This document shows positions 26,699 through 39,235 of a stretch of 64,000 bases of DNA, one piece after another. The stretch is from Litomosoides sigmodontis (lineage: Eukaryota; Nematoda; Chromadorea; Rhabditida; Onchocercidae), in contig OY718807.1 of NCBI GenBank assembly GCA_963070105.1, forward strand, positions 10,106,483 to 10,170,482. Reading direction: 5' to 3'. Positions within the stretch are counted from its first letter, which is position 1; every line of letters begins with the position of its first letter. A model generated the notes under the pieces. It was not told the DNA's origin. It searched no databases and was given only the letters and a program-made list of their open reading frames with translations. A program made the position numbers and the translations under genes.

Positions 26699-27494
26699 CT
26701 AATGCATCAGAATGCTTAAAAAATTCAAAACATGTGTTTGCATTAATTTTTCGTATCAAATATCAAATGAAATGTTCGGAGGAACACAATGAACATGAGA
26801 AAGTGGAGCCAAGATCGCTCTTTGGTACAGAAGTATTTAGGCCTTTTACCGATCACAAATTTGCTTAACGCAAAATAACGCCGATAACGTCTCTGCATTG
26901 TGCACCAAATTTACCTCATAAGTCCCAATGAAACAAATTGAAAATACTATTTTTACTCAATCGGGCTATGCCAAATTTCTGCTCGTACTAGTCTCCCATT
27001 AGCAAAAAATCCATGCGCCAAAGAGCAATATTAGGTCGCACAGCTCTGAGGCGCATAATGGGGAAGGAAGCAGCTCTTACTTGATTCCAAGGTCAATCCT
27101 GATAGTGCGACAAAGTTCTTCAGGAGAGGAAGCGCACACGATGGTACCACGCATAGGACAGAATGAAACGAAACAGTTTATAAGATAAAATGCGAGAAGG
27201 GAAAAAAATGTGTTCGCAGTGGCTGTCGTCTGAACGCAGCGGCACCCAACCGACCGACGACTGAGCACGTCGTCATCATGGCATGCCTGCCTGCCGGTCG
27301 GTACCAATGCCGGCCGACCTACAGCGTCATTCTCCACTCCTCCACCCTCCACCCACCACCCCCACGATCGATCCTGGTTCCCTGCGTGCCGCTTGTTCCG
27401 TCGTCAGTCCGCAGAAGATATATTGACACTAACACTTTGTAAAGCATTTCTGTGTCTATGTTTCTGTTTCGTCGTCTTCTCCGATATCTCTTGC

Positions 27495-27522
27495 CTGTGT
27501 GTGTGTGTGTGTGTGCACACAC
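27495..27522. repeat. (GT)n microsatellite with palindromic end
   Basis: A GT run ending GTGCACACACG, so its 3' end can fold back on the repeat. Confidence 0.9.
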
Positions 27523-27554
27523 GAAGGCTACTTCTTTGTTTGCTCCATCCTTTA

Positions 27555-27587
27555 CAGCAGCAGCAGCAGCAACAACAACAACAGCAA
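27555..27587. repeat. CAG/CAA trinucleotide repeat
   Basis: Eleven consecutive CAG or CAA triplets. One frame reads polyglutamine, but the surrounding frame has no domain and the composition looks non-coding. Confidence 0.85.
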
Positions 27588-28364
27588 GATAATTTGCAGT
27601 GCAGCAGGGATGGAGGCGATTCAGCTGGTGACGTAGGTGGTACGTAGGAAGTGGAGTGCGTAGGCAGGAAAGTAAGCAAAGAAATGGAGTTGTCGTTCAA
27701 GCAGCATCATTACTGTTCGAAAGGTAGGATAATGCTATTATTCCTCCGATGGCTTGCAGTCAGTCTCCTTCGCTGGTAATGCTTTCTTCTGGTAGGACGG
27801 CACAAACGCTTCGAAATGTTTTGCTGGGTGCGCTTACTGATTAGGTGGGATAAGGTGCATGACTGAGTCATACGTCATGACAAGTTATCTGAATAGAACA
27901 GCTGAATCGAGTTGGGTCAACGCGTTGGAAACAATGTGCTCGCCGTGCGTGACAAAATATTTGCAAAAAGGACTTGAGAAGTCGGGGAATTTTAAGGATA
28001 TTGTACTTTTCCGACACCTGAAGAGAATTTTTGAGTAAAGAGAAATGTCGTCTATTCAAAAGGAGTGGTCATCGTGGGTGGTGTATTCATTCATTCGCTA
28101 GTAGCTCTCCCGATCATCAAATTTCCGATGTTACAACACTGTCATACATGCGGCTAACCAATGAGTGGGAGGGATGAAGAAAAAGTACAGTGACGAGAAG
28201 CATATGATTGATTCACTGATACTGTTAGTGATTTCTTCACTTTGGATGTGAGCCCGTGATTGCGCGAATTCCGGCAAGTTTCAAAACCTTTCTAAAAAAT
28301 ATGAATTTTTTATACAAAGCCATGCAATTTTCTTTGTACATTAATTGATAGCAACAATATCATG

Positions 28365-30811
28365 TCATCTTGAATGGCAGTAATTTTGTGAGGAAGTTGA
28401 GAATGGAATGGCATCTTCGGACGACACGGCTAGCTCAGAACTGATCGGTAAATCAGTATTATTCAACTCGCTATCTAATTTTTGTGGTTCCACTGAAAGT
28501 TCATCAAGTTCTGGACAGTTACCAATCATCGCCTGGAAAAAGAACATCATTGGTCACGAATTCCTGCGATTTCCTAAGATATGAAGTGTTAAGAAGGGGA
28601 ATGCATTGCAGATCTGTCGTCTACAATAATTCCATCACTTTTTCATCCATCCTTCTACTAATATCTCGCTGCTTAATTGTGCAAGACTCTGATCACCCTA
28701 TTAAATTAATATTAAATTAACTTTTCATTTTTTAAAAAAACTTTTATTCCTTCTGTTGACACCTTTAATCTTATGAGAAACAAGTTTGGAAAAATGGGAT
28801 ACATGAAATGCTACAGAGCCACACTACTAAACATTCTTAACATTTTGCTTGTGTTCATGCGGCACCTTTCTTTCTCAGCACTTGTAGTTTAAAAAGAACT
28901 TACTTTTAAGCCGACAATATCTCCTTTGACAACCAATAATTGAGGTAGATTATGAAAATCTTCGAAAACCTGCAATAGTTATTCTACGTATTGGGGCCTT
29001 TCACAGAATGCAATCACAGTTACTTCAGGGCTCTGCTGAACATTTTGAGAGCAAACCGTTCTTCAATTGTTGTTGCTTCCATAATAAGGTGTGACCGACC
29101 CGTTTTTTTGGCCCTAAATAAACTAGACAAAATGGCATCACTTACCTCGTAATTTCGGCATTTATGCACGATAAGCTTTTTGAGCTGGGAGTGCTGGGCC
29201 AATTCAACCACGGTCCCGCGATTAATCTTTTCGAGATCAATTTCCCGCATGTATATGAACTAAAATAATAGAACAGGCACTTTGCAATAGTTTAAAAAAC
29301 TTTTAAACTCCACGACGTATATTTATGACAAATGAAGTCCTATACATAGCAATCTCGATGTTACTGAAAGCTAACATGCAACTACAACACTCTATACCTG
29401 TTGTAGTGCATGTTTTTCTAGAGCATTTTGAGATTGGCAAATGGTTAACAAGAATGCTGACACGTAATAGATCAAGTTAATCTCGTTACAATGCAAATAG
29501 CTAAAAGCTCGCGGTCGCGGTCGATAACACTCATCCAGTTTCATCAAGCAAATTTTGCTAGCTCGGGGTAATTTCGCGTTTTTCCAGTTTTCGATGAGAA
29601 TGGTATAAGTACACATCGGTGCTGGGCGTTCATCAAATATTTTTGAAAAATAACAGAAAACAACGTTCCAAAGACTGACTTGAAGAAGAGGCATATTTCT
29701 TGCCATGTAGGAGAAGAAGCTATCTGGCAGGAAAGCATAATCGACGGGCGTATCCACAATACACACACGTCTCACTCGATGCTCCAACTTTCTCAGCAAT
29801 GCTAGTAAAGATCCCTGCAAAGTGACCGTTGCCTGAATGATAAAGCTATAACGCCAATATATTGCTTGTTATATATGCTGCTCATTGCATAAATCAATAT
29901 TTGCAGTTCTTGTAGTGTCCTTTTTAATCTCTCATGACTTAAGTAGGAATGCAAAGTCCCTTCACATTCGATAGGCAGCAAATCACCATAAAACTACTAA
30001 AATTGAATTTGGACAAAAATTCGTTTGGTGGTAGCAATGCATTTAAGCAATTTTTGTGCTTCACTTCTGCAACGTTTCATTCGGAGGTAGACATCTGCAA
30101 CAATGATAATGGAAATGTGAGGAAAAAATTAGTATTAAGATAACAGGCGTAAGTAAGAAGCGTCGAGAAGTTCGAAGCGTAAGCAAGATTCCACAAGATA
30201 GTTAGGACAATCTGAATGTTGGGGTAAAACGATGAAACACCGATTGTTTCAATTAAGACGCAAAAATGGGATTACTACCTTGAATCTGAAGCTCCAGAAG
30301 CTATGAGGATCTCTCAATTTTAAGGACCATATTTCTCTTTCTCTTCAATTGCAGTCCTAATATTAGTAGTGCCTATTAAAGAGAACGAGAAGGAATTAAT
30401 ACGAAATTTACAACTGATTGATTTTATGATTCATCTTGTCTACTTTTCCCAGCTGGTTCAGTTAAATACAATATTCCCTTCGCAGCCTTGAATTTTTCAC
30501 CGAGAACATTTCCTATGCTGTTTCAATCTTCCAACCTTCACAGTTAATAAATGAACTTCCATTTTGAACTGAAAGTTCAAATCCACTACAGGTTTCGATA
30601 TGTGTGTAAAACTCACGTAGCGTGACAGCAAGCTTCAAACGCTACATCTCAGTTCGAGCGTTCTAATTTACTTGAAAAGAAATGCACAAATTGTAGTAAT
30701 AATTAAGTGCTTAAACGGAATTGCTACGCTTCACAGCAACTAAGTAAACAAATCACTCCACGACTTGTTGCGTTGTCAACCGCAAAAGAAAAGTAAGTCA
30801 GTTTTATTCCT

Positions 30812-30858
<47 letters not shown>

Positions 30859-32743
30859 ATCTTCAAAAAAAACCTCGTGTTCCTGGAAGTGGCAGCTACA
30901 GCAATAAATATAAGCCACTTGTCGTTTCCAAAAGATAGGTCCATCAAAACTCATATTAACAGTCATTTTCTCATGTCCACTGCAGTGATTCTTTCGAAAT
31001 ATGATGTAAACCCAGACAGGTCGATCATCACTGCGTGATGCCATCAACGATACCTCACGCCACCTTCGATTCACCAGTTCCAACCTAGAAACCATTTATG
31101 TGCACATAGGGTTTTAGAAATGGACAAGAAAGTAAATGACTAGTTGGGAGAGGAGAGCTGTAACTCGTTTATGAGGCAAGGTACCACTGTATGAGGTAAG
31201 GAAGAAACAGAACAATTTGGAAGGAATACGCCGCCCTCCGTGGTGTATTGTAATCAGAGGTATCTGTTACTAGTCACCAGAACATGCAATAAACTTCCAA
31301 ATACAAGCACCTCACCTGGTCCCTCAAGCCAAACTAGACGAGATGGAAAGGTCAAGATACATAAGCCACAGATGGATGGTGTAGTGAAGTGGAATGGATA
31401 ATAATTGAACAACCAGAAGATGTACACTGCGGATCTCATCAAAATGAAGGACAGAAATTCGGGACCGAAGAAGTTGCTTGTTCTTTATTGGTCTCCTGTG
31501 CAACCGTAACCCTTAATCCCACTTCTACTTTAGCGGTAGGCCTAGGCTCGTCGTACAGGGAGCTGGAAGCGAAAAGATATCAAAGCAGAAAACGTCACTC
31601 GTTCTCTTCCTTCACTTGTACTGGACACCGGAAATACTGGTTGATATGATGAAATTAGGAGCAGACGACTCAGAGTGTCTCCACCGAGGCTTCTCATTCC
31701 TTTCGAGAGGTTTTGAAGCAGAACAAGAGAAGAGGTTTGTGGAAAAGAAAACGAATGGACAGGTGAGGATAGCAATAAATTAAAGGATCCATCCGCACAG
31801 CCGAGCCGAGCTCTGCAGATTTCCGGATCCCGAAGGAGGCTGAGGAAGGTGAAGAAAGGAGGAAGAAAATGCAACTCACGCGGCCTGAGAGGAAAGCGAA
31901 ACAACGACACGACGACGACGTCGTTCAGCGCCACCACTCGCTCACTCTCTTCACCATCCATCCATCCATCTACTTTCTATCTCTCTCTAAAGGAAGTGAA
32001 GTGAAGTGAAGCGAAGTGAAGTGAAGTGGAGTGAAGTGAAGTGGAGTGGAGTGGAGTGGAGTGGAGTGGAGCGTCCATGCATGCCAGCTAGACTCGTAAA
32101 CACAACACTTCACTTTCACTTTCGCGTGTCTCCCGTCCCTGCGTGAGTGAGGCGAAGGGCGGTGGGGGAATTCGTTGTTCGCTCCGCTCCGTCGTGCGCT
32201 GCAAGCTGCTCAGGCAGCTGTTGTCGGCAATCCGAGTGAAGGGAAGGAAGTACGTGATTCTTGTGGGTAAGCAAGTGCGTCGTCATCTGGCTCCTTCTCT
32301 TCTCCTGCAGCGCTTATCTTTAATGGGGCTAAACTACAGTACAGTATGCCAATTCTGTGCACATCCGATGTTCGTACTGCGCCTGTTCGAATGCGAATGC
32401 ATCTCCACTTCACATCTCCATGTGGACAGCGGCCAACAAAGCAAAGCGGCCAGCGAACGCTAAAGACGATCCACGTGGGGTTGACAACTAAATTTTTCCC
32501 ACAGTTAGATTATGCAGTAGCATGAGGGACGGTAAACCTCTCCTCCATCATCAGTTAGGCCTTAAGATCTGAAAGTGAAAGAGGTGAAGTGATAAAGGCA
32601 AGGGCTGTGCTATCTCTCATATCACATTGAACTAGTTGGCTACCGTGAATAAGCTGTGTCGTTGGGATGACTTACCTTGTTTGTTGCTTAAGTGAAAGCT
32701 GGCGGAGAATGTGTGCACCAATTTTAATCGGTAAATGCTGCAT
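28365..32743 (-). CDS. F-box protein with leucine-rich C-terminal region
   Basis: Six exons, 32743-32676, 31084-30874, 29814-29398, 29259-29146, 28969-28904 and 28532-28365, total 1044 nt (347 aa); every junction is phase-compatible. The F-box (about 1-38) is split by a 1.6-kb intron: MQHLPIKIGAHILRQLSLKQ is followed by LELVNRRWREVSL. F-boxes bind Skp1 and recruit substrates to SCF ubiquitin ligases. The rest has leucine-spaced segments (GSLLALLRKLEH, HSQLKKLIVHKCRNYE, FHNLPQLLVVKGDIVGLK, IGNCPELDELSVEP) resembling degenerate LRRs, and an acidic Ser-rich tail. The overall plan recalls FBXO33/FBXO39-type proteins, but I cannot assign a subfamily. An upstream exon beyond the chosen ATG is possible. 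Confidence 0.8.
30815..30846. repeat. (AT)n microsatellite in an F-box gene intron
   Basis: About 16 AT units continuing into ATGTATATATGTATAT, close (27 bases) to the 5' splice site of F-box exon 2 on the minus strand. Confidence 0.9.
31992..32071. repeat. Pentameric satellite (GAAGT/GGAGT)n
   Basis: Sixteen tandem 5-bp units. The first half is mostly GAAGT and the second half mostly GGAGT. It lies in intron 1 of the F-box gene and is preceded by a CTCTCTCT run. Confidence 0.9.
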
Positions 32744-35700
32744 TGGATCAGTGGTTAATATGCACCGGTAAGATTGAACTTGATAACGTCGAGCGCGATA
32801 GCAATCCTGATTGGCACGTCCGGAGCGCATCACTTGTCGTCGTCGCAGATTTCGAATCCGAAAATGATTGCAGATTTCTGCTTGTCTTCTTATTCTCTCG
32901 ACGAAGACGGAAACGGCACTACCGAGTGATTTCTCTTTCCAGTGGAGTGTTGCTGGCCCAGTTACCCATTTACTTGTAACAACAGACAGCCGCAACTCCA
33001 ACAGTAACAAGCGGAAATGATTTAACAGAGAAATCGAAGGGACTCAGACTAAATGTATTTCCAGTCACGTCCACTACGTGTCACGACGTCAGCCAGGCAT
33101 TCTGGCATTCGATTAGTCGATGAGTGTTGACGATGTGGCAGGAAAACTTACTTATAAACCTTTCTGATGTTAAAAGTAGTGAAATGAAAAAGAGGTTATG
33201 GTTTTGCCGTCCTGCTCTTTGCGTTAGGTTATGGTTGTCCGTTCTCACACTGAAGTTATTATTTGCAAAAACCGTAGCAATGAAAAATTTTTTGGCTGAG
33301 ATTGTACGAAGAATTATTAGTAGCGAGTCTAAAAATCATTAATTGTCGACGAGGAATATGGAAATGGACACCTTCACGTACAGACAGTTACACAATTATT
33401 TCAATTGACCTTCCTTCAGGGTTTGAAAGAGATGGAAATTCTTGCGATTTACCGCGTCTTATTTCAGTAAATGCCGATATTGGTCAGTATTGAGAGGAAG
33501 CCACACTTTAGCGTGGAAATATTCCTCCATGAAGAACAAATAGCGTGGCGCATAATTCTGGGAGGAAAATGTCATCTACAGTTTGTTGTCCATTAAGGAG
33601 AAGATATGAGTGGAAAGAATGACGTAAGTCTGGGCCTGGGCACTGGTCGATAAGATCGCTGCGTAATTTCAGTCATTTCAGTATTAAATTAGTTTTCTTC
33701 GCTCTTCTCCCTTCTCTAGCACTGACAGTTGATTTTAAATGGATTAACGAGGTCTTATCCAGCCTAATAAAGAATTTCGGTACATTGCAGTGTGAAGGAG
33801 AGCGAGAAAAAAAGTGATATTCGGATTCAGACGTAGTGGATGGCTGGCTATTCATTCGGTGGGGAAGTCGACGGGGCATTGCTATAGTTAGTTAATATTC
33901 ATTACGTGTCCGTTATAGCGCATCATCGAATGCCTCGACATACATAAATCACTTTCCGGTTGCTGACGCGATCAAGCAATCAATCAGTCAATCACCGTCC
34001 GTGTTACATCAACACTACACTCCTCCATCTTATCCACAACCTGCATCTTCCCCTCCTACACATTTGCTCTGCTCAAAACACAGTCATGAACGGATTTACG
34101 GAATTGATTTCATTCATTTCTCCGCTCCTTCAACACAGCTCAGTTTGCTAAATTTTACCTTTAAATAAATTCCACTTTACGTGCTCGCTTTGGCGTAGCT
34201 TGCATTTCGTGTAATTTAACAAGGAGAGGAGGAGATGATCATCCGACATAAATGCATAAAGGATAGATAGCTGCGAATATGCAGAATGTACATTTCAAAC
34301 AAACCTCGACCTGATGACCGCTGCAGAATAAGTGACGCTGGGAGAGCATTACGTCGTAAGCCTTAGGAAGTGCTCGCATATTTGTATTTGCTTTGTAGGA
34401 AGAAAGCATTCTAATTCTATTTCTATTCACATTTTGGACTTATTGTGGTGAGATTTAGAAATCCGAGTCTTGCGGAGCGTAGGATTATTTCGATCATAAG
34501 AAAGACAAGAGCATCAAGGAGGTGCAAAAGGAACCGTAATTGAAGAAGACATTTCAAACTGCAAAAAGCTTCCAATGTTGCTCAAGAGAAAGCTGTTGCA
34601 AATGGATAAGTAAGTATCTCATCTGATCTTGTCAATTAGTAGTGATGATACCGCTTCATTCGCTACTAACGTGAACTCACCTTGGTAAGAAAATATTTTT
34701 GAGAAGGAATTACTGGAGCAATGGACGGGTGAGAGACCCCATTAATTTGAAAAAGTATGGCAACGGCCTGGATCATTGTTCCACCCTTTTTTTTAATTAT
34801 GATGCAACCGTTCAACAGCTGTTCACTGTTCAGCTGTTCTTCCTCATCCGCTAGATTTTTTGGTGCCAACGCTTGAGTAGCAAGAAACTAGGTAGAGAGG
34901 CACGGCGGGGGACGCATTTGCATCAAACGGGCTGACGACAACAATTAACGCGAAATCACATTTTCAACGAAGGTTAAGGATTCAGCTCTCTTCTCCCCCA
35001 CCCAGAAAATAATGGTAGTAGCTGCTGAAAGAGACTAGAAAATATTCGATGGGCAAGGAGTGCAAAATTCAAATCACAACATTTCCTTTCGTGGCCAACT
35101 AGGAAGAGTCCATTATTCAATGATCCATCATCCATCATTCGATGCCTATACAATACTATTTCCCTTTTCGATTTTTTTAATTTTTCAAATAGAATAGGAG
35201 CGGATCGGTACTTGTGAACAACGTCCACGTCAACGGCTTACATCCGCTCTTTATTATTAAGCGACAAGAAGGTTATTTCTTCCATCCATTTGCCAAGCTC
35301 AAATTTCAAAGTGAAGAGAATGTAAAGGAAGAGAGAACAACATGTTAATTTCAAGCACTCACCGCTATCTCGCGGTAAATGGTCTAAAGAAGTAGTAGTA
35401 CTTCACATGCTCAGGCTTCGCAGTGACATCAGCAATTTACACATAAAATTTAAATGGGTATACCGGAAGAACATGTCTGAAATGGTTAAGTATTCTGGAT
35501 GTCATCGTCATCGCTGGTCAGCTGTCTGGTTGAAAAATAGCTTTGTTTTTTCTACTAAGGAATCCTTTCGGAGAAAGCCTTTCTTTAGTGAAAAAAATGT
35601 TTGTTCGATTAGAAGGTTTAGCCACTGTTTTCAAGAAAATTATACATCTGTTGATGCAAGTGGACAAGGAAGTGGGGGGAAAAGACAGGCTGAGGAGAGG

Positions 35701-36857
35701 TATGAAATCCCTGACGGGAAACTTCATTTTTTAATTCACTCATAAAAGGACAGCAAAGTAAATAAGTGAAGCAGTAATTCGAGTGAGTGAGGAGAAAAAG
35801 AAAATTGGATATTTGCAGCAGGAAGAATAAAAGCGAACAACCAACTTCAACTGAATATTTTTGTGGGGAAATTAGCGTTACTTTTCTGATTTCTTCCTTC
35901 TCTAGCAGAGAATTCAGATAGAAAATTTCCAAGCATTTCACGCTGCCAATTTTTACTTATCTTTACTGCCAAGTGATTTTGATGTGCGGTGGCTTCCGAA
36001 GTGTGTCTGTTTGAAATGTTCAAATTTCCTCACCAATTTTCTTTTTTCTTTTGATCGGAAGCAGCAGTTATCCGGCCGGTTCCATGACTGTCATTTGCAG
36101 AAAAGCAGAGTGATGTGTGGGATATCACGGGACGCTCACCGAAAATATCCTCTGATTCAGATGAACGAGGAGGGACAGAAGAAAAGAAACATGGCCGTTT
36201 GATTTGATCCTGAAGGAGAATAAGTCCAAGCATGCACGTGGGCTGCTTTTCTCTCCGATTTCCTCTTATTGACCATTGATAGCTAGCTGCGTTGTCACTG
36301 ACTGATTTGCTATTTAAGTGTCACATTTATTCATAAATTCAAAATGAACTTCAAAAGTTTTCTTCGTTTTTTTTGCAATGGAAACGCAACACAGTCATCG
36401 ATAACAAATTGAAATGATGAGATGTTGGGAATCAGTTCATTTGCTTAGAGTCGTCAATTAAAGAGCTGTTAAGAAGCTTGCGTAAGGAAGGAGGAAGTTT
36501 CCGACGTCATTTCTTTTGAAGGAGGGGAAGGATTCACTTCGTTTCATATCGTTCCGGATGAAAAAAAAAATGAAACTGATGATGATCTTTTGGTCAACAC
36601 TGACTTCTGGGACGGAAGGAACAGCTGCTTGCGCACTTGTCACCTCTTCTTCCAGGACACACAAATACAAAATGCTTCGATCTCAACACAATTGCTGTTA
36701 CTGGCAAGTTTTCTAGACGCCAACATTGTCAACATCGACGATGCCTTCGACTGCCTCCTTCCCCATCTTTAGTCATTTTCTCGTCCTTTACTAAATAACA
36801 CATGGATTAATGAAAGATGTGCAATTCTAGCAGCGCCTGTAACCACTTGGCTGCAAC
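32744..36857. other. Gene-poor tract
   Basis: About 4 kb with only short open frames lacking domains or phase-consistent splicing. It may hold upstream exons or promoter sequence of the F-box gene. I see no RNA gene. Confidence 0.45.
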
Positions 36858-37072
36858 ACGACGTGATGATTGCGTGCGTGTAGCTAGTGGTGGCAGTTTT
36901 TGAACGGATCGCCACCGATCGAAGCGTCGAAAGAAGCTGTGGAAGGTGACATGCGACGCAGCCACAGCTTGTCGATGAGTAGTGCCGCCGCCGAGCGACG
37001 CAGAAGGCAATCGCTATGACAATAGACACCGTCGCAGCTATCGGACCGGCAGAAATATGCTGAAGTTCACAC
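36858..37072 (-). pseudogene. Orphan inverted copy of the ADAM transmembrane exon
   Basis: Read on the minus strand, this repeats the ADAM sequence at 17184-17415, including the acceptor (GTGTGAACTTCAG) and the transmembrane/cytoplasmic code (AGPIAATVSIVIAIAFCVAR, then RRHYSSTSCGCVACHLPQ). The frame is open and changes are mild: Cys to Ser, Ala/Val swaps, Lys to Arg and silent changes. A deletion of about 22 bases and a short insertion appear near the end, after which similarity stops. No other ADAM exon lies upstream; the neighbouring minus-strand gene ends at 38018. It is probably a recent segmental duplicate, or an alternative exon reached by inversion. Confidence 0.75.
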
Positions 37073-38017
37073 GACACGCTCTCCAGTAATTAAGAAATTT
37101 CAACTCCTCTCGCACTATTCACAAATACGCGTGTGGATTTCATGGATGAGCACTGATCTGCTCGATGAGCAAGCTAGTAAAAACGTGGCTGTGCATGTCA
37201 TGCTTGCCATTTTCAATGGGACAAGTGAGAAATCCACTACTCCTTCGTCGGAAGTGGTTGGCGGGCAGTTTGCACCTGGCAGTCGTCGGCTAGCTCAGCG
37301 AGCTCATTCGCCTTCAGCGGTTCTTGTTTTTAGGGACGAAGTCAATTTACAATGTGCCGTGCGCTGCTTCGTCCCTTCATTTCTTTTCCTTCAGACTACT
37401 TCTCTCACTCCTCCAAGTCACAGTCCATTCCATTCACGAACGACCGCGCTACGCGCTACCTCCTCCTCCATCACCGCAGAAGATAAAATTTGCTGTTCAT
37501 AGTAACACCAAAGCGATGTCCCGCCGCTGCCGAACCTCACGGAACACGTCTACTTTTCACAAAGCAGCAATTATTTTGGCTCTTGTGAAACACCATATCT
37601 TCTTGAACTACTAGTTGCATTCCATATGCACTAATGGTCATGCTGCTAAGGAAGTATACAAAATTCATCAATCAACTTCCAGTTAAACTCATTTCGTCTT
37701 TGAACGTCAAATTTGCAATTTAATTCAATCCATTTTGCTGAGGTTACGTTACCATTAGTGACCGTCTTAATTTTTTCAGTAAAACATTAGAGATTAGTTA
37801 AATTTTGCTGCTTTGTTTCTTCCAAAATTGCAAGGCGAAATAAAAAGAAATTTAATTAATATGTAAATAGCATGGACATTTTGCTATCGAGAGAGAGAGA
37901 GAGAGGGAAAGGGAAGTATTTCTATACGTGCCGTTCTTAGGATTTTGATCAACGTTTGGAAGAAGATTTCGCTTAATTTTAGCTTCACTTTCATATGATT
38001 ATGTCACGTCCCTTACT
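37073..38017. other. Intergenic spacer
   Basis: No supported exons. It contains a GA repeat and lies downstream of the minus-strand coiled-coil gene. Confidence 0.45.
37888..37906. repeat. (GA)n microsatellite
   Basis: Nine GA units followed by a purine-rich GGGAAAGGGAAG stretch. Confidence 0.85.
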
Positions 38018-39103
38018 TCACCATTCCATTTCCAAATAGGATTTTAGGAAGCGTTCGTGCACTTCGGTGTAGACAGCATCACAATAACGGATTTCATAAC
38101 GAATTTGCTAAAAAACACATCTGCTCCATATAAAACCACTTCAGTAATTTAAGACATTGACGTCAACGTAGAAATTCGATGCAACGGTTTAACGACTGCT
38201 ATCGTGAAAGCGATAGACGTTTTCGGTAGAACTGCCGCATAGTAATATGCTTGCAGAAGTTGAAGATGCTATTGGATTTATCGAATTCATGCAGAGAATA
38301 ATATAACATTGTAAATACAAAACTCACATCTCTTTCATCATTCACACCAACCTGGTCCCCTTTCAGTTTTTCAAATTCACCAATAATTTTATAAATAAGA
38401 TCGACAGCATTGTTAAAGACCATCAGCAGTCTTGTCTCCAGTACAATTCGATGTCCATACGGCACTTTCCGGTTCTGCAATATCTATGACTGTTTTTTAG
38501 CATTTCGAAGCGTTGGTTTTAAAGATGGAACTCGTCGTTCTTTTCTCTTGCTCGAATGATGGTGAGGGTGAGGTGTAACTAGCACTTATTTCCCGAAATT
38601 GTCCTTAACGGTGACAGGCGACATGGCTAAAATTCTTCTTGAACGTTGCTCACTTCGTGCTCTTCAAAGATTTCGAATGACTGAGTTGCCTTATCGAGCA
38701 ATTCACCAAGGATTTCCAGGCGGTCCTCCTCCAACGAACGATCGTCATATTTCACGTGCGAGAGCAAATCCTCAGTCTCTTTAATACGTACCTCTGATTC
38801 CTTCCAACGACGAGCGATATCCTGCATTATTTCAAGCTTAGACGGGGACACCAGAAGTAACACTGCATGAACATAGCTCTAAATCAATTCGGCATCATTC
38901 GCCGCTTCCAAACTCTCAATTTTACAACTTTTAGTGGAAAAATTGACTGAAATGATATATCGCTTCACTTTATAATAGGTTTTTGCAATAGCATCCGGCA
39001 CATCTTTCATATTTTTGAACGATTCCAAAGGCCTCCTGGCAATCTCTCGCAGTAGTTCCGCCTCCTCAAGCTCTTCCGATGTTTTCGGCAGGCTGTCTGA
39101 CAT
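38018..39103 (-). CDS. Uncharacterised 184-aa helical (coiled-coil-like) protein
   Basis: Four exons, 39103-38969, 38836-38654, 38474-38328 and 38107-38018, total 555 nt with all junctions in phase 0. I do not recognise the family. The sequence is rich in charged heptad-like helices: SEELEEAELLREIARRP, LEIMQDIARRWKESEVRI, LEEDRLEILGELLDKATQ and ETRLLMVFNNAVDLIYKI. It ends in an aromatic, acidic stretch (FLKSYLEMEW). There is no signal peptide or transmembrane segment, so a cytosolic or nuclear scaffold-type protein is likely. It starts 132 bases after the stop of the gene ending at 39236, a spacing usual for nematode operons. An acceptor at about 39099 inside the start codon region leaves open that the two are one gene. 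Confidence 0.65.
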
Positions 39104-39235
39104 GCAAATTAATTAAGAAGACAGGCAATCTCCTCTAATTTCTCTCAAATAAAATGAAAATTAGAAGGGAAAGAGAAGTTTCCTCCTCTTGTCGATATTA
39201 CTGCTTTCAACTTTTCAATTTCTTGGTGGCAGCAG

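Larger units (their letters stand above)
26699..28364. other. Intergenic tract with microsatellites
   Basis: It holds a GT repeat (27495-27522) and a CAG/CAA repeat (27555-27587). An ATG at 27684 is followed by a short frame and a GTAGGA donor-like site (27721); this could be a 5' exon of an unseen plus-strand transcript. No family match. Confidence 0.45.

Noticed and set aside
27393..27647. Polyglutamine-containing open frame
   Set aside because: The Gln run comes from a CAG/CAA microsatellite; flanking residues show no domain and the opposite strand is equally open.
30811..30873. Ile-Tyr repeat tail on the F-box reading frame
   Set aside because: It is read-through of the (AT)n microsatellite past the GAG|GTTTTT donor; the next exon joins in phase without it.
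32143..32463. 106-codon plus-strand open frame
   Set aside because: It lies in the F-box intron in relatively GC-rich sequence, with no family resemblance.
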